Assembly (NCBI GenBank): GCA_016748015.1
Contig: JAAOMT010000007.1
Span: 1-64,000 of the forward strand
Direction: 5' to 3'
Length of the DNA stretch: 64,000 nt
Source of the DNA: Geosiphon pyriformis
Taxonomy: Eukaryota; Glomeromycota; Glomeromycetes; Archaeosporales; Geosiphonaceae
Program-made: the position numbers and the translations under genes
Notes under the pieces: generated by a model
Seen by the model: only the letters and a program-made list of their open reading frames with translations
Database searches by the model: none
Told to the model about the DNA's origin: nothing
Shown here: positions 35,137 through 47,045 of the stretch, piece by piece
Layout of the letters: the number at the start of each line of letters is the position of its first letter
Position numbering within the stretch: position 1 is the stretch's first letter

Positions 35137-38100
35137 GTATTTATTGGTCCAGTTGTTGTTTTAAATTTATTGTAAAGTTGTTTCTAAATAGCTTTAAGTG
35201 TGAGATTTGTTGTTTTGAGCTCTAGTTTTCTTTTGTAAAGTGTTTTTTTAATATAAAAATATTTATAAATTAGAAAATATTTATTGTTTTATTTGTTAAA
35301 ATACTGTTAAAGTTTTTGTTAAATTATAGTATTTGGTAGAATATCAATAAGTGTAAACATTAAATTCTCTCTTAAAGGTTGTTTTAAAAGTTCTAAAAGG
35401 TAAATTCCAAAATAACTTCTTATATTTTTTTTATAATTCATGAATTTATAATTAAAAATGTAACTAATTCTGTTTGAATATAATTAATATATTTTTCAGT
35501 AATTATTATAAATAACTCGAGTAAAAATTTTAAGACTAGCATTAATTTTTCAAATAAATGTTTTGGGAAATAATTATGATAATTACTAAAAATGTGAATA
35601 AATAAAATTATTTTTGGTATGTAAAGTTTTTATGTTATTTTTGTTTTTGTTTTTTTGTGTAGTTTTTGCTTTGTTTTTGTGAAATTAATTTTAAAATATA
35701 GAAAATAGCTATAAAAAAATTAATATTCAAATTGGAAATTGTTTAATAATAACAATTAGTTCTAAGTTTTAGAAAATGTTTTTAAGATTAACCAAAGGGA
35801 ATTGTGTACTAATTTGTAGAATTGAGAGTTCAAAATTGGTTCTAAAATAGTAATGCTTTAGTTTGTTATTATATACAACTTTTTTTAAAATTTTATTGTT
35901 AAATCTTAATTTATATAATTTATTTCTTAGAATTTTGTGTATATAAAATATTTTATCTTATTTATAATCGAATTTTTAACCCTATTGGTTTTTTTTTAGT
36001 TCTATATAAGAGAATTTTATTTCCAACTTTAAATTTATTGATAATTGGTAACAGTTTGTTGTTATATTATTTTTTTTATTAGGTTTAAAAGAATTTTATA
36101 TAAATAACTGTTGTTTATTGTTTTCTTTCTAGTTTATTAAAAAATGTGTAGGCTTTTCTTTGTAATGTTTTTCGAAAATTGATTTTATAATTGGTTAAAC
36201 TGAATAAAATTCTACTGTAAAATTAATTGGTAACATTGTTGTTTTATTATAAGTTAAATCAAATAATATATGTTTTATTGTATTTTGTTTTAATATTTTA
36301 TATACTAGTAATACTGATAGAATAAAAAGATCTTATTCTTGTTCAAAATTTATTGAGACTTTGGTTAATAATTTACAAAGTATTTTGTTAAAATATTTTA
36401 CAAATCTGTTTGTTTGTGAATAGTAGAGCAAAGATAAAAGTTTTTTAATATTGAATTGTTCACAAATTTTTTGTATTAAATTGTTTATAAAATGTGTTCT
36501 TTAATTAAATGAAAGTTCAATTAAAATATACTGATAAAAAATTCAAGTACATATTATATAAAATTGTTTTTTTTTATGTTTTTGGATTACTTTAAGTAAA
36601 TTATATAAATTTTTGTGATTTTAATAATAGATAATATTATTGTGTAAAAAATATTGTTTTGTTTGTTATTATAATTAATGTTTTTTACTTAAAAACCAAG
36701 TTTTTAGTATTGTAAATATTTTCAAATATTGTTTAAAATCATTGTAATTTTCAGAGTCTATTGTTTTGTTACTGTTAATTAAATTAAATAGTATTTTTAG
36801 TTTTTAATTTTGTTTTATTTTGGAGAAACAATTAATATTTATGTGTAGTTTTCTTGATTTGTAATATATAATATATTTGTAATTTATTAAAAATTTATTT
36901 TTTAAGTTTGTTTTATATTCAATTCAAAGCTTTTGTTTTATAGATATTTAAGTTTAATATTATCAATAATAATATTAAATTTTTTTAGTTTGAGATATAG
37001 ATTAAAATAGTAAAGAACTTAAATTACTGCTGCTGTTTTTAATTTAGTAACAAGATAATTTTTTTTTGCTAGCTTTAATGTTTTGCTAACATAAGTGATT
37101 ACTTGCTTATTGCTATTGTTATTTAGCTAAAATAAAATAGCACTAAAAGCTTTATATAAAAGATTTATAACTAGTTGAAATTTTTTATTGAAGTTATTAT
37201 TAACTTTTTTTTAAGAATATTAAATGTTTTTTGTTGTTTTATTGTTTATTTGTATTTGACGTTTTTGTTAATTAAATAATTCAGTGATTTAGCAATTTTT
37301 GAAAATTTTTTGATAAATTTTTAATAGTAAGATATTAATTCAGTAAATTTTTTTAATTTAATAATGTTTTAAAGAACTTTGAAATTTTTAACAACAGTAA
37401 TTTTTTCTGGATTAAATTTGACTTTTTTTTACTAACAATATGTTCTAAAAAAACCAAGCTGGTCTTTCTAAAATAATATTTTTTAATATTTAATTTTAAT
37501 TTTGTTTTTTGTAATTATTGAAAAACTTCTCATAAATAAATTAAGTAAGCTTTAAATGATAGTAAATAAACATCAATATTATCTAAATAGACAGCTATTA
37601 ACTTTTAAAAAAATTTAGCATAAACAATATTTATGAGTTGTTAAAATATAGTTGATATATTACATAATCTAAAAAACATTATATTAAATTCGTAAATTTT
37701 TTTTTTGAATTATAAAAGCTGTTTTTAGATAATTTTTAAAATTTACAGCAATTTGTTAGTATTTACATTCTAGATTTAATGTTAAAAAATATTTTGATTT
37801 GTCAAAAATATTTAGCATATTATTAATTTAGGGTAAAAAATAAATGTTTTTAATTATAATACTATTTAATTAATAATAATTAACACAAAAACAGATTTTT
37901 TTATTTTTATTTTTAATAAAAACTATTAATAAAACCAGAAATTTATTGATAATTAAATAAGCTTATTATTAAGCATGTGTTAAACTTCTTTTAATATAAA
38001 TTAGATTTAATAGATTTATTGGCATTTTAATTTTGCATTTCTAATATAAATTTGGTATTAAACTAAATCAGTTCTTTTTAAATTATTATTGTTTTTAGCA

Positions 38101-38480
38101 AATATGTCTATATTTTCTTTGATTAATTTTTTGAATTTTTTTTGCTGTTGTAGTTTTAATTGTTCTATGTTGATTTAAGATAATTTTTTAATAACAACAT
38201 AATAATTTTTATTAATAAAAATTGAGTTAAATTTTAGAAAAAAATGTCTAATTATTTTGGTAAAATTTAAAACTATTTAAGATAACTCTTGTTGAAAAAT
38301 ATTATTGTAAATAATTTTAATTTCTAAATAATTATCTAATATAATAGAGTAGTTACTGGAATTATAGAAGTTAATTTTAAATTTTTTGCTTTTTTCAAGT
38401 AAATAAATATTTAAAATTAAATTTTATATTCTTTGCAAATTTATTTATTAAATTCGAAAATTTGTTAATTTATAATAAAT
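35137..38480 (-). pseudogene. Element G integrase, RNase H and reverse transcriptase
   Basis: Blocks follow the order of B and F. The integrase region (36,300-36,560) includes the segment matching 12,510-12,570 of B. RT at 37,000-38,100 has its catalytic box at 37,578-37,589 as YLDN and a K-Y-stop-Q-I-A-V block near 37,745-37,775. The coding is cut near 38,480 by LINE-1. Confidence 0.65.
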
Positions 38481-38559
38481 ATTAAAAAAAAAAAATCTTT
38501 TTTTTTTCATCCATCCCAAATTCCCAGAAAGAGTCAAAAGTTTTTTGAAAAAAGTTTTT

Positions 38560-40293
38560 TCATCATTCAATATGATAAAACCAAACCATTTTTTGATTTC
38601 GAAACTATTGTTGGCCTTAGTATTGCTGTCATGAAGAAAATTGCTGAAAAATCTGGTTTTGGTAGTGGTTTCAAGTCTGTTTTGTCAAGAAAAAAGAAAA
38701 AAAGTGTTGCTTTGGAAGAGGGTATTGGTGGCAAAGGGGTTTTAATTAAGGTGTCTGGTAGTTGTTCTTGAAGTACTAAGACTGGTGATACTACAGAGTC
38801 TGAAAGTATTGACATGGAAGAGGAGTGTTTAGTGGAAGAAACTAGCTTTAACTATGGTGAAAGTGGCACTATTGCTGATGGGGAGCATAATTAAACGCCT
38901 AAAGAGCTGGGTGTTAAAACTAAGAAGGCTTTGGGCAAGCTATTAGAAAAGATAGACTTCTTAAATCTTGATGTTGATGACAATGTTCTCTTAGATGCTC
39001 TCTTAGAACTTTCCCTTTCTTTGAAGAATTTAGTTCCTGTTTCTATTAAAAAGTCTTTTGCTCTGGATATTGGATTGGATAAAATGGTTGAAAAATCCTC
39101 TCAAGAGAAGCTCATGGTAGTTAAAAGGTTGTTTTCAAAAGTCAATGGTTTTGGGAAAGCTCTCTACCCCCTCAAAATTTTCTGAGATCATCTATGCTTC
39201 CTTCACCTCTGAAGCTAGCTTGGGGCAGGCTATAGAAAAAGCAAGAGCAGCAAACATTTTAGTAAATACCAATCTCAAGAAATCTACTGGTCATTTAGAT
39301 TGGACTGTAGTGATAAAAAAAATTCCAGTTGGAACATCAGCTGAGGCTGTGTGCACTGTGCTATCCGAATTTGGAATAATTAAGTCAATTAAAATACAAT
39401 TGGTGGAGCTGTGGCAAAAAGCTGTGGTAGAATTTGAGCAATTGAATTATGTTGATTTGGTCACAGCTGAGTGGTTCATCCTAATTGGGAAGAATGCCAT
39501 GTGTATTGCCAAGACTGATCTAAACAAAGAAACATGGGATAAGAGAGATCATCATAGGGCACTGCTCTATACATTGCCAATAGGAATTAATGCTCATGAT
39601 ATTTGAGACTTTGTTCGATCTGTGGATGAAAAAACTTGTGTTATCAATTGCCATTTGGTTATATATGCTCGGATCAGGTGTGCTGTTGTTTGTTTCAATT
39701 CTGCTGAGTCTTTAGATGCTGCCATAGGAACCACACTAGTGCTCAGAAGCACTAATTTACATTGGTCTAGTCTTGTTTCTGCTAGATATGCCAAGTGTGA
39801 AAAGTTGGGTCATATGTTATTAAGCTGTGTTGAGAGTGGAAAGATTTCTTTCAGTAGTTCATTCTGTAAAGTGCTTTTGGATGTAAATAAAAGGAGGCTG
39901 ACTGCAATATATGCCAAACAATTTGCTCCAATTGCTCATCCCATTTCTTTTGGTGGCCTCTTTTGGATAAAGATTGCAAGTAGTTCTTCTTCTCTCTCTT
40001 TCTCTGGTCAAGTTGTTTCAGTGAATGTTGGCTCCTTTTTGGAGATAAAGCCATCCCTACTGGTTGTAAATGAAATTAATGTTAGGTTTGCCACTCTTAA
40101 GCACAGTCTTACCAGTTTTACAGAGCATGTTAATAAGCTGGCTAAGAGATTGAAAACACCTGAGCCAACGATTTCTCAGCTTAGTCCTGGATGTCAGTCA
40201 TTAGTGACCCCTTCATTACAAAATCAAGAGGCAGATATAGTGATGAGTGAGGGTTCAGGTGTGGCCACTGGTGGTGAAACTGTTGTAAAGGTG
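38560..40293 (+). pseudogene. LINE-1 ORF1 (nucleic-acid-binding protein, zinc knuckle)
   Basis: Reading starts near 38,600 and passes two stops (38,769 and 38,892) to an open stretch at 38,931-39,185. A frameshift at about 39,165 (extra CT) leads to open stretches 39,145-39,606 and 39,622-40,293, joined through a TGA at a former Trp. The middle (about 39,290-39,520) has a VVIKKIPVGTSAEAV pattern resembling an RRM-like fold. The CCHC knuckle at 39,787-39,828 reads Y-A-K-C-E-K-L-G-H-M-L-L-S-C, with the first Cys now Tyr. I recognise the sequence as an ORF1 family frequent in Rhizophagus. The C-terminus is lost at the junction with C; the last residues of the ORF (after 40,293) are LTR sequence. 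Confidence 0.85.
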
Positions 40294-40835
40294 GTAAGCA
40301 ACCTTTCATATTACAAATAAATAATTATTCACCATTTCAATCTACTTTCTACTATTAACACTTCATATTGATAGTAATTAATACTTAACTACACTAGAAC
40401 AATAGCTCTTGATCATGGCTATTAATAAAATACTAACTTGCAATTGCTTTTACTTATTTCTTTATTTTCTTTTATTTTCTTTTATTTCTTTTGTTATTTT
40501 TTTAGTTTTACTAAATTAATTAAGGATTAAGCACTAAGATACAGATGTTATAGGAACTGGTAAAAGATCTGTAAAACAAGGGTTGAACACTCATAGATTT
40601 AAGGATAGCTTACCAGAAGAATTACTGGCCACCATGCTGAGAAAAAAATTTGACAAAACTGTGGTTATAGAAAGCTACAGATAAAACCATCAATTAAATC
40701 TCTGTCTACTATACAAAAGACTCCATACCAAAACCTTCAGAAAATACACCTTCAGATATTAACACCACATATCAACCAAGCACCAAGTTACAAGTTTGTT
40801 ATTTGATTTGAGACCCCAAATAATCACCTGTAATA
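40294..40835 (+). repeat. 5' LTR of element C, lacking its first ~320 bp
   Basis: Aligns with about 49,507-50,046 of the 3' LTR. The U3 part with the TATA box and TTCNNGAA array is absent, so this LTR could not start transcription. The join with LINE-1 ORF1 is at about 40,293 within GTAAGCAACC. Confidence 0.85.
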
Positions 40836-40837
40836 TT

Positions 40838-40855
40838 TGGTGCTCTTTGTGAGAT
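40838..40855 (+). promoter_or_regulatory. Primer-binding site of element C
   Basis: TGGTGCTCTTTGTGAGAT follows two T after the LTR end. It implies a tRNA 3' end of GAGCACCA type. The tRNA was not identified. Confidence 0.65.
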
Positions 40856-40948
40856 ATAATTTTACAGAGAACCAGCACCAACAACAATCATTTAAAAGTA
40901 GCAGAATCAGAAATCATAAGAGCAAACCACATAAGATTTGCCAAATTC

Positions 40949-43150
40949 TTGTTTCAACAGTACAGCCAACAATTAGAATTAAACAATAACCATTTCCCAG
41001 CAGAATTAGCCTTCAACTTTTACATCAATGATAAAATCACAGACTGCTTAAAAGAAATAGTTAACATTGAATCTGCAAGTGAAAATTTCTATACAGAATT
41101 ATTTCAACATACCAGCTTACCAAGAAACTACAGTTTCACATCAATCATCAGGGAAATCAATCAAACTATTGAGAGATACACACAACAACAATTCCCTATC
41201 ACTTATGTTAACAAAGGCAAAAGAAGATTGCAAACACCAACAGTAATACTAAAACAAATACAACCATTTACTTGGAAGAAAACCAGAGTTGAATCACCAA
41301 TCAATTCATCATACTATTACATTCCAAGAAGCACTATCAACATCTCATCAACAGGCACATTTATATTATATGTGACATCAACATTTGGCCAATTCCTATT
41401 TCAAAGTAAACAAAAGAAAGCAGAATTACTAGAAACTTATGGTGACTACTTTGAGGAATTTAAATCATGATCACCAATGCCATTAGGATTCCAATCACCA
41501 CCACCTCAACCAGATTTTGGAAATGCAAATTCCTGAGAGATAATAAAATCAGAAGGAGAACAAGAAAAAAAAGCCAAAAATCAAGAATTTACTTACCAGA
41601 ACTTAATCTTAGAGAATCTAGAAGTTGAAACTCTAAACATTAAAACCCAGCAAACTCAAAACAATCCAAACACTGAAGCAATTAATCAGCAAAACTTATC
41701 TTCAATATTCATCATAGATTAACCACCAATTAAATTGATTATTGAACTAATTCAACAACAGCCACTTTAACCATCTCAATAACTACAGCAGCCACTTCAA
41801 CAGCCACAACAACAACTTCAACAACCAAACTTGAATTCAATAATCTATATTCCAATAACAAAACTCAAGAAATTTACTGGCAAAGAAAATGATACTTAAA
41901 TATGACTTAATAATGTTGAAAAGACCATTACAGTCAACAAATAAAATGACGCAAAAGCATTCCAAGCCATCTCCTATTTCTTACAGGATACTGCCAACTC
42001 ATGATATCAAAGTTTAGTTGCCAAACCCCAGACATTTTAGGAATTCAAAGTTGCATTCCTGAGATATTTCAGTAATAATAACAATATTAATTGCCTAGCC
42101 AACATCTTTACCACAATCAAACAAGAAGAAACTGAAGCAGTTACCACTTACTTGAGATGTTTCCACAGAAATTTGCACCAAATCTAAGCAATCCAAGCTG
42201 ACTATTTTACAGCACCTTAAATTCTAAACCAGTTCATTTGTGGATTGCACAGTAGCATTTTTCAATGTGTACATCTAATGCATCCAGCAGATCTTCAAGC
42301 CACCATGACAAATGCCAGAGATTTTGAAGTAGCTGAACTTAAAGCTAACCATGCCCAAACTGTCAATCTAGTAATGAACAGATCATCTGAATTGGATTCT
42401 AAGTTGAAACAATTCAGTGATTCCATCAACCAAAAATTAGAGGGATACTTAGCTAACAATTAGGCAATCTATCAACTTCTATAATGACACAATAATCAAG
42501 GAAACACAAATCATTTTCAGAATTAGTTGCATTCATCATTCTCAACCAATCAACAGTGGCAGCAGAAGATGCATGTTTGCCACTAATGTAGTAAACAAAC
42601 ACATTTAAGGATTGACTGTAAGTTAAGGATAGATAACCAACAATTGGGAAATCAATATTGAAACTCTGATTGCCAGTTTTGAACTCTGAATTACCAATCT
42701 AATCCAGCACCATATCAACCAACTTATCTGCCAATAACACAACAGCCAATATATCAACCATCTGTATATCAATCTCCAGTTTATCAATCACAACCACCAG
42801 TAATATATCAACTGCCGCAGCCACAAATAATTTATCAGACATCCACAGTTCAAATACTACCATTAAACTCAGCTTAAATGACATCAGGAAACCCTAGATT
42901 GAAAGTCATTCAAAACTGGAGATTGGCAATGGTTGTTCATCAACTGATTCCCAGTTCATTCAACCAGCTGTCAGGATCACTACAGTAGAGTTCAAGAACC
43001 AGATATACTCAAAACTTGAGTTCTCAGAACTATTTAAGTCTTCTGGTTACTCCAAAAGATGTCTTACCTAACAACTGAGAACCTAAACAAAAGCAACCAC
43101 TTACCAGCAATATTCCGCCAACTATTATCACAGAAAACAAGTTCTTAGCA
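40949..43150 (+). pseudogene. Element C gag
   Basis: The N-terminal 174 codons are open (40,949-41,470), with a HTSLPRNYSF block that I recognise from a large Rhizophagus gag family. Then a TGA in place of CGA and further stops (TAA/TAG for Gln, TGA for Trp) follow in the same frame. A Gln/Pro-rich stretch (41,750-41,830) leads to a capsid-like part (LRYFSNNNNINCLAN, HRNLHQI, 42,050-42,200) and an open helical piece at 42,245-42,463. The zinc knuckle at 42,578-42,619 reads C-H-stop-C-S-K-Q-T-H-L-R-I-D-C: the CCHC residues are intact but a Gln is now TAA. The tail is Pro/Gln/Tyr-rich (YQP repeats). Gag would assemble the particle and bind RNA. Confidence 0.88.
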
Positions 43151-43570
43151 GCTATATTCCTTTTTGAAATCAAGAAACCAACAGAAATCTCTTTGTTTAA
43201 TAAAGTTACACTTGAGGAAAAACTTATTATGGCAATGTACACTAATACCAAAATTAATGGTCAGTCCATTAAACTAATTCTAGATAGTGGATCAGCTGGC
43301 AGCATCATCATAAGACAGTTCATGGACCAATTAGGTCACCAAGTTGATCACGCTGCCAGTGCAAAAATAATTACTGCTGATGGAGCCACCAAGACTTCAA
43401 TTGGTGAAATAGATGCCCTATCCATTGAAGTCAACAGTATTATTGTACCAATCAAGATATTAGTCATAGAAGCTACTTAGTACCAAACACTTATTGACAA
43501 CAACTGGCTGTCCAAAACTCATGCAACACTTGATTGAAACACCCAAGAACTTCAACTTAGTCAAAACAGT
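43151..43570 (+). pseudogene. Element C aspartic protease
   Basis: Open stretch 43,193-43,480 with the catalytic Asp-Ser-Gly at 43,283-43,291 in LILDSGSAGS, then ADGATKTSIGEI and VPIKILVIEAT. After a TAG in place of CAG comes the family's conserved end DNNWLSK. Apart from that stop it looks intact. It would cut the Gag-Pol polyprotein. Confidence 0.88.
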
Positions 43571-44839
43571 TGACATACACATGTATCAGCCATGTGTGGC
43601 CATTTCAAGCCAATCACTACGCCAATAACACCACTCATTGAGTTCAAAGAAGAAAAAAAAAAACCTACCTGAGAAGCATATCAAATTTTGTGGGCCAACA
43701 ATGAGCACAACAAATTACTACCAGTGCCTTCATAAGACTACCAAGGCAAAAAAAAGCAAAAAAAGAAACCTATATGGAATAATAATCAAAATTGTAGAAC
43801 CAACAACAATCAAGACAAATTATCAACAACCTGGGAATGAGAAAAAGATAATATTAAAGGAAAAAGGAAAGAAGAAAAAGAAAATTCAATACCAATTCTT
43901 ACTTACCCTACACATACTTCCATACCATCACAACCAAACTATTGTTGACCAAAGCTTATATGTGATGATTGCAGCAAAAAATTGTTATTAATGGACACAT
44001 GCTATAGTGACAATGAGAAATACCAAACAGCAACCAAATTCTACTGCCATTTATGCATCATAGAACATTTCGGAAGACCAAAATGAGTGAGAAAATGGGA
44101 TAATGAGTCATGTTTGGCTTGTGGGGAAACTCTCTTTGATAAAGGAATATGAAATAACATTCCTGGAAGGAAAGGAACATGCGACAAATCATGTTAATAC
44201 ATGATTCTCATAAGTGACTGGGTAAGAAAAAAAACACTCATAGACACTGCCTAGAGACAAGCAGTCAAATATCTGGATGGCTGTTCACACAATAATGACA
44301 AAATTTAGTGAATGACCCTTACCAAAATTGAAAAAGCATTACCAGAAGAAATAAAAGCAATTAAAAATAACTTACCTGAACCCATAGAACTTGACTGAGA
44401 CCCAGAACCAGTCATAAACCTCCTGGATCCACAACAATTCTATGAACACTACCAAAAACTAGCACTCACAAGAGAAGAGCAAGAGCAATGCTTAGAGCAA
44501 CTGAACACTCAACTGTGTCAACATTGTCTAATTCCATGTGACTTCTAATATTGTAATGAGTGTGACCTCATTTACAATCTATCATCATGCATGATCTATA
44601 CAATCCCAGAAAAAGATGAACCAATCAATCACTGCACATCAGAATCGGAATCAACTTTCAATCCCAATTCAAACTTCAACAATGATGATGACAAAAATAA
44701 TGGTTCCAGCTCTACTTAATATAACAACAAAAATAACAATGATTTGGACTCCAATTCAAACTTTGAAACATATATCACACTTTCTGATTTTACCAAGAAG
44801 CAGAAACTAAAATGATTCAGCAATAACAATGAAGATATT
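43571..44839 (+). pseudogene. Element C Cys-rich linker with two putative zinc modules
   Basis: In the pol frame, the first module (about 43,955-44,150) has CDDC, then a DTC, CHLC, an EH, and CLAC. The second (about 44,514-44,565) reads C-Q-H-C-L-I-P-C-D-F-stop-Y-C-N-E-C, a CxxC...CxxC pair. Between them is an acidic segment (NLPEPIELD, DPEPVINLLD). An Asp/Asn/Ser-rich run precedes the dUTPase. Element A has both clusters in the same order. Function unknown; chromatin or protein targeting are only guesses. The plus-strand ORFs at 43,638 and 44,616 are in other frames. Confidence 0.75.
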
Positions 44840-45265
44840 ATGCCAGAATGTGCACATAATACTGATGCAGGGTTTGATCTGAGATATCCAAGAAAAGATG
44901 CCATTAAATTGAAACTATATTCATGCACATGCATCAATCTCAAAGTAGTATTAGAAATCTCAGCAACAACAATAGTACAATTAGCATTAAGAAATAGCTT
45001 AGTAAAAAAAGGAATCAACATTAAAGAAAGAATAATTGATGCAGAATATGTAAAAAATATTATTGCAATGCTACAAAATAATTTGGAAAAGACTTATATA
45101 ATAGAGCCAAATGAAAAGATAACACAGACAATATTCCTGCCTCTGGTAAAAGTAGCTCAATTAATATCAGTAGGAAACAGGGAAGAATTAGGAATTACAG
45201 CTAGAAGGATACAGAGATTTAGATCAACAGATAAAATAGATATACCAGTTAATATGACAGAGAAA
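44840..45265 (+). pseudogene. dut-like: Element C dUTPase domain
   Basis: Trimeric-type dUTPase, about 140 residues, open from 44,840. Motif 1 is TDAGFDL (residues 8-14, intact). Motif 2 is LRNSLVKKGI. Motif 3 is IIDAEYVKNI, with the usual Gly after Tyr replaced. Motif 4 is EKITQTIFLPL. Motif 5, a Gly-rich RGxxGFGSTG in the family, reads RRIQRFRSTD: three or four Gly have become Arg or Asp, each explained by G-to-A. Motif 5 closes over the nucleotide, so activity is unlikely. dUTPase lowers dUTP and so limits uracil in reverse transcripts. It sits upstream of the protease-RT linker. Confidence 0.85.
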
Positions 45266-45646
45266 GAAATTATGAACAAGGGAGAAATTATCTCCACCTA
45301 TCAACCAATTTTTATTCCACCATATGACCAGTATATGATAACTATAAAAAGAAAAGTAAAGAACCAAGCCCAGTTGTTTGAAGCAGAAGCCATCATTTGT
45401 GAATCAGGAGAAATTGGACTCACTAATTTTTACATATTAACCAAAAACCCCAAAAACATCAAAATTTTCATTTACAATACAACTGAAAATATTATTGAGA
45501 TACCAAAAAGAACCATCATCAGATACTTAACCACTGAAGTTAAGGATCAACCACCAAACTACATTTCAAATTTTCTACAGCTTTGTGGATATGTGAATAT
45601 CACATTACAAACCATTTATGAACAAAGCAAATATTATCTGCTCTAA
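45266..45646 (+). pseudogene. Element C protease-RT linker domain
   Basis: Open to 45,646. It shows the beta-rich pattern common before gypsy RT, with VFIYNTTENIIEIPKRT-like residues, then IRYLTTEV and CGYVNITLQTIYE. A TAA-type stop at 45,644-45,646 replaces Gln. Same order in A. Confidence 0.7.
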
Positions 45647-45664
45647 CTAGAACAATTAGAACAG

Positions 45665-46640
45665 ATGAATTTGGGAAACTTAAATCCATTTCAACGGATG
45701 CAACTCAAGATGTTACTCAATAATTTCAATGACATCTTTGCCAGTGAAAATGAATTTGGCAGAACTAACATAATCCAGCACCAGATCAAAACTGGAGATG
45801 TAATGTCAATAAAACAAAGAGCATATAGAGTACCACTAGCTAGTCATGAGATCATCTGTCAAGAAATCAATTGAATGCTTGACAATGAGCTAATTCAGTC
45901 ATCAATGAGTCCATGGTCATCAGCAGTGGTACTAGTCTGGAAAAAGAATGGAAAAATTTGTTTTTGTATGGATTATTGAAAACTGAATAGAGTAACCAAA
46001 GATAATAACTATCCAACTCCAAAAATCCAAGAACTATTCGATGCTTTTGGAGGAAATAAATGGTTCTTAACACTAGATTTAGATAGTAGTTACTGGCAAA
46101 TAGCCATAGATCCAGCCAACAAAGAGAAAACAGCATTTACCACAAGAGAAAAAACTTTTGAGTTTGAAGTCATGCCATTTGGCTTGATAAATGCTCCAGC
46201 AACATTTTAATGGCTTATGGAAATTGTCTATACTGGATTACTGTGGAAATCAGTAGTTGTTTACTTAGATGACACAAATATGTTTTTAAAAACATTCAAT
46301 GATCATCTTCACTATCTCCAACAAGTATTTGAAAAACTCAGACAAGCAAGATTGAAACTAAATGCCAACAAATGCTTCTTTGGGAAAACAGAACTAAAGT
46401 TTTTAGGACATGTAATGAGCAAAGACAGCATCAAAACAGATCCAAACAAGATTGAAGTTGTCAAGAATTTTCTAGTACCAAACAATCTCACTGAATTAAG
46501 AGCATTCTTGGAATTCACAGAGTACTATTACTGTTTTATCAAAGACTTTTTTAAACTGGCCCAGCCATTCCATCATTTACAAACTAAAAATGGAAAGTAT
46601 GAATGGACAGGAGTTCAACAAAAAGCATTCAACACACTGA
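45665..46640 (+). pseudogene. Element C reverse transcriptase
   Basis: Fingers and palm are readable in one frame: RTNIIQHQIKTGDVMSIKQR, a block with CGA-to-TGA stops, then LDLDSSYWQIAID (first catalytic Asp kept), FEVMPFGLINAPATF, a TAA for Gln, and VVYLDDTNMFLKT with the catalytic YLDD intact at 46,262-46,273. The thumb and connection (KFLGHVMSKD, then NLTELRAFL) follow. This is the only gypsy RT in the window that keeps YLDD. Confidence 0.92.
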
Positions 46641-47045
46641 AAAAAAAGCTTATTCAAGCTTCAGTATTGATGTATTCAGATCACAGCAAACTATTCATCA
46701 TTACTACTAATGCATCAGGCCAAGTATTGGAAGCAGTACTATCACAAAAAAGACCAGATAGAAGAGAAAATCCAGTAGCATATATTAGCCGAAGCTTGAG
46801 CCCAGCTGAAAAAAACTATGGAACACCAGCATTAGAACACTTAACAATCTATTGAGCAGTCATAAAATGGAAAAAATACTTGAGCCAAAGGTTTGAAATA
46901 TATATAGATCACAAAAGATTGACTTCAATTCAGAAGCAAAAATTTGGAGACAATTATTATACCAGATAGAAAATAAAACTTTCACCATTTAATTATACAG
47001 TACATTATAAAAAAGGAAAAGACAATGAAAATGCCAACGGATTGT
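46641..47045 (+). pseudogene. Element C RNase H, first Asp lost
   Basis: The LITTDAS-type start reads IITTNASGQVLEAVL, with catalytic Asp now Asn at 46,709-46,711 (GAT to AAT). The second acidic residue (ALEHL) and third (YIDHKRL) are kept. A TGA replaces Trp after LTIY at 46,856. A frameshift lies near 46,950. Confidence 0.88.

Noticed and set aside
43638-43991. Lys-rich ORF in element C (also 44,616 and 47,047)
   Set aside because: 43,638 and 44,616 are in frames other than the gag-pol frame shared with element A. 47,047 is simply the start of the integrase frame after the shift, not a separate gene.
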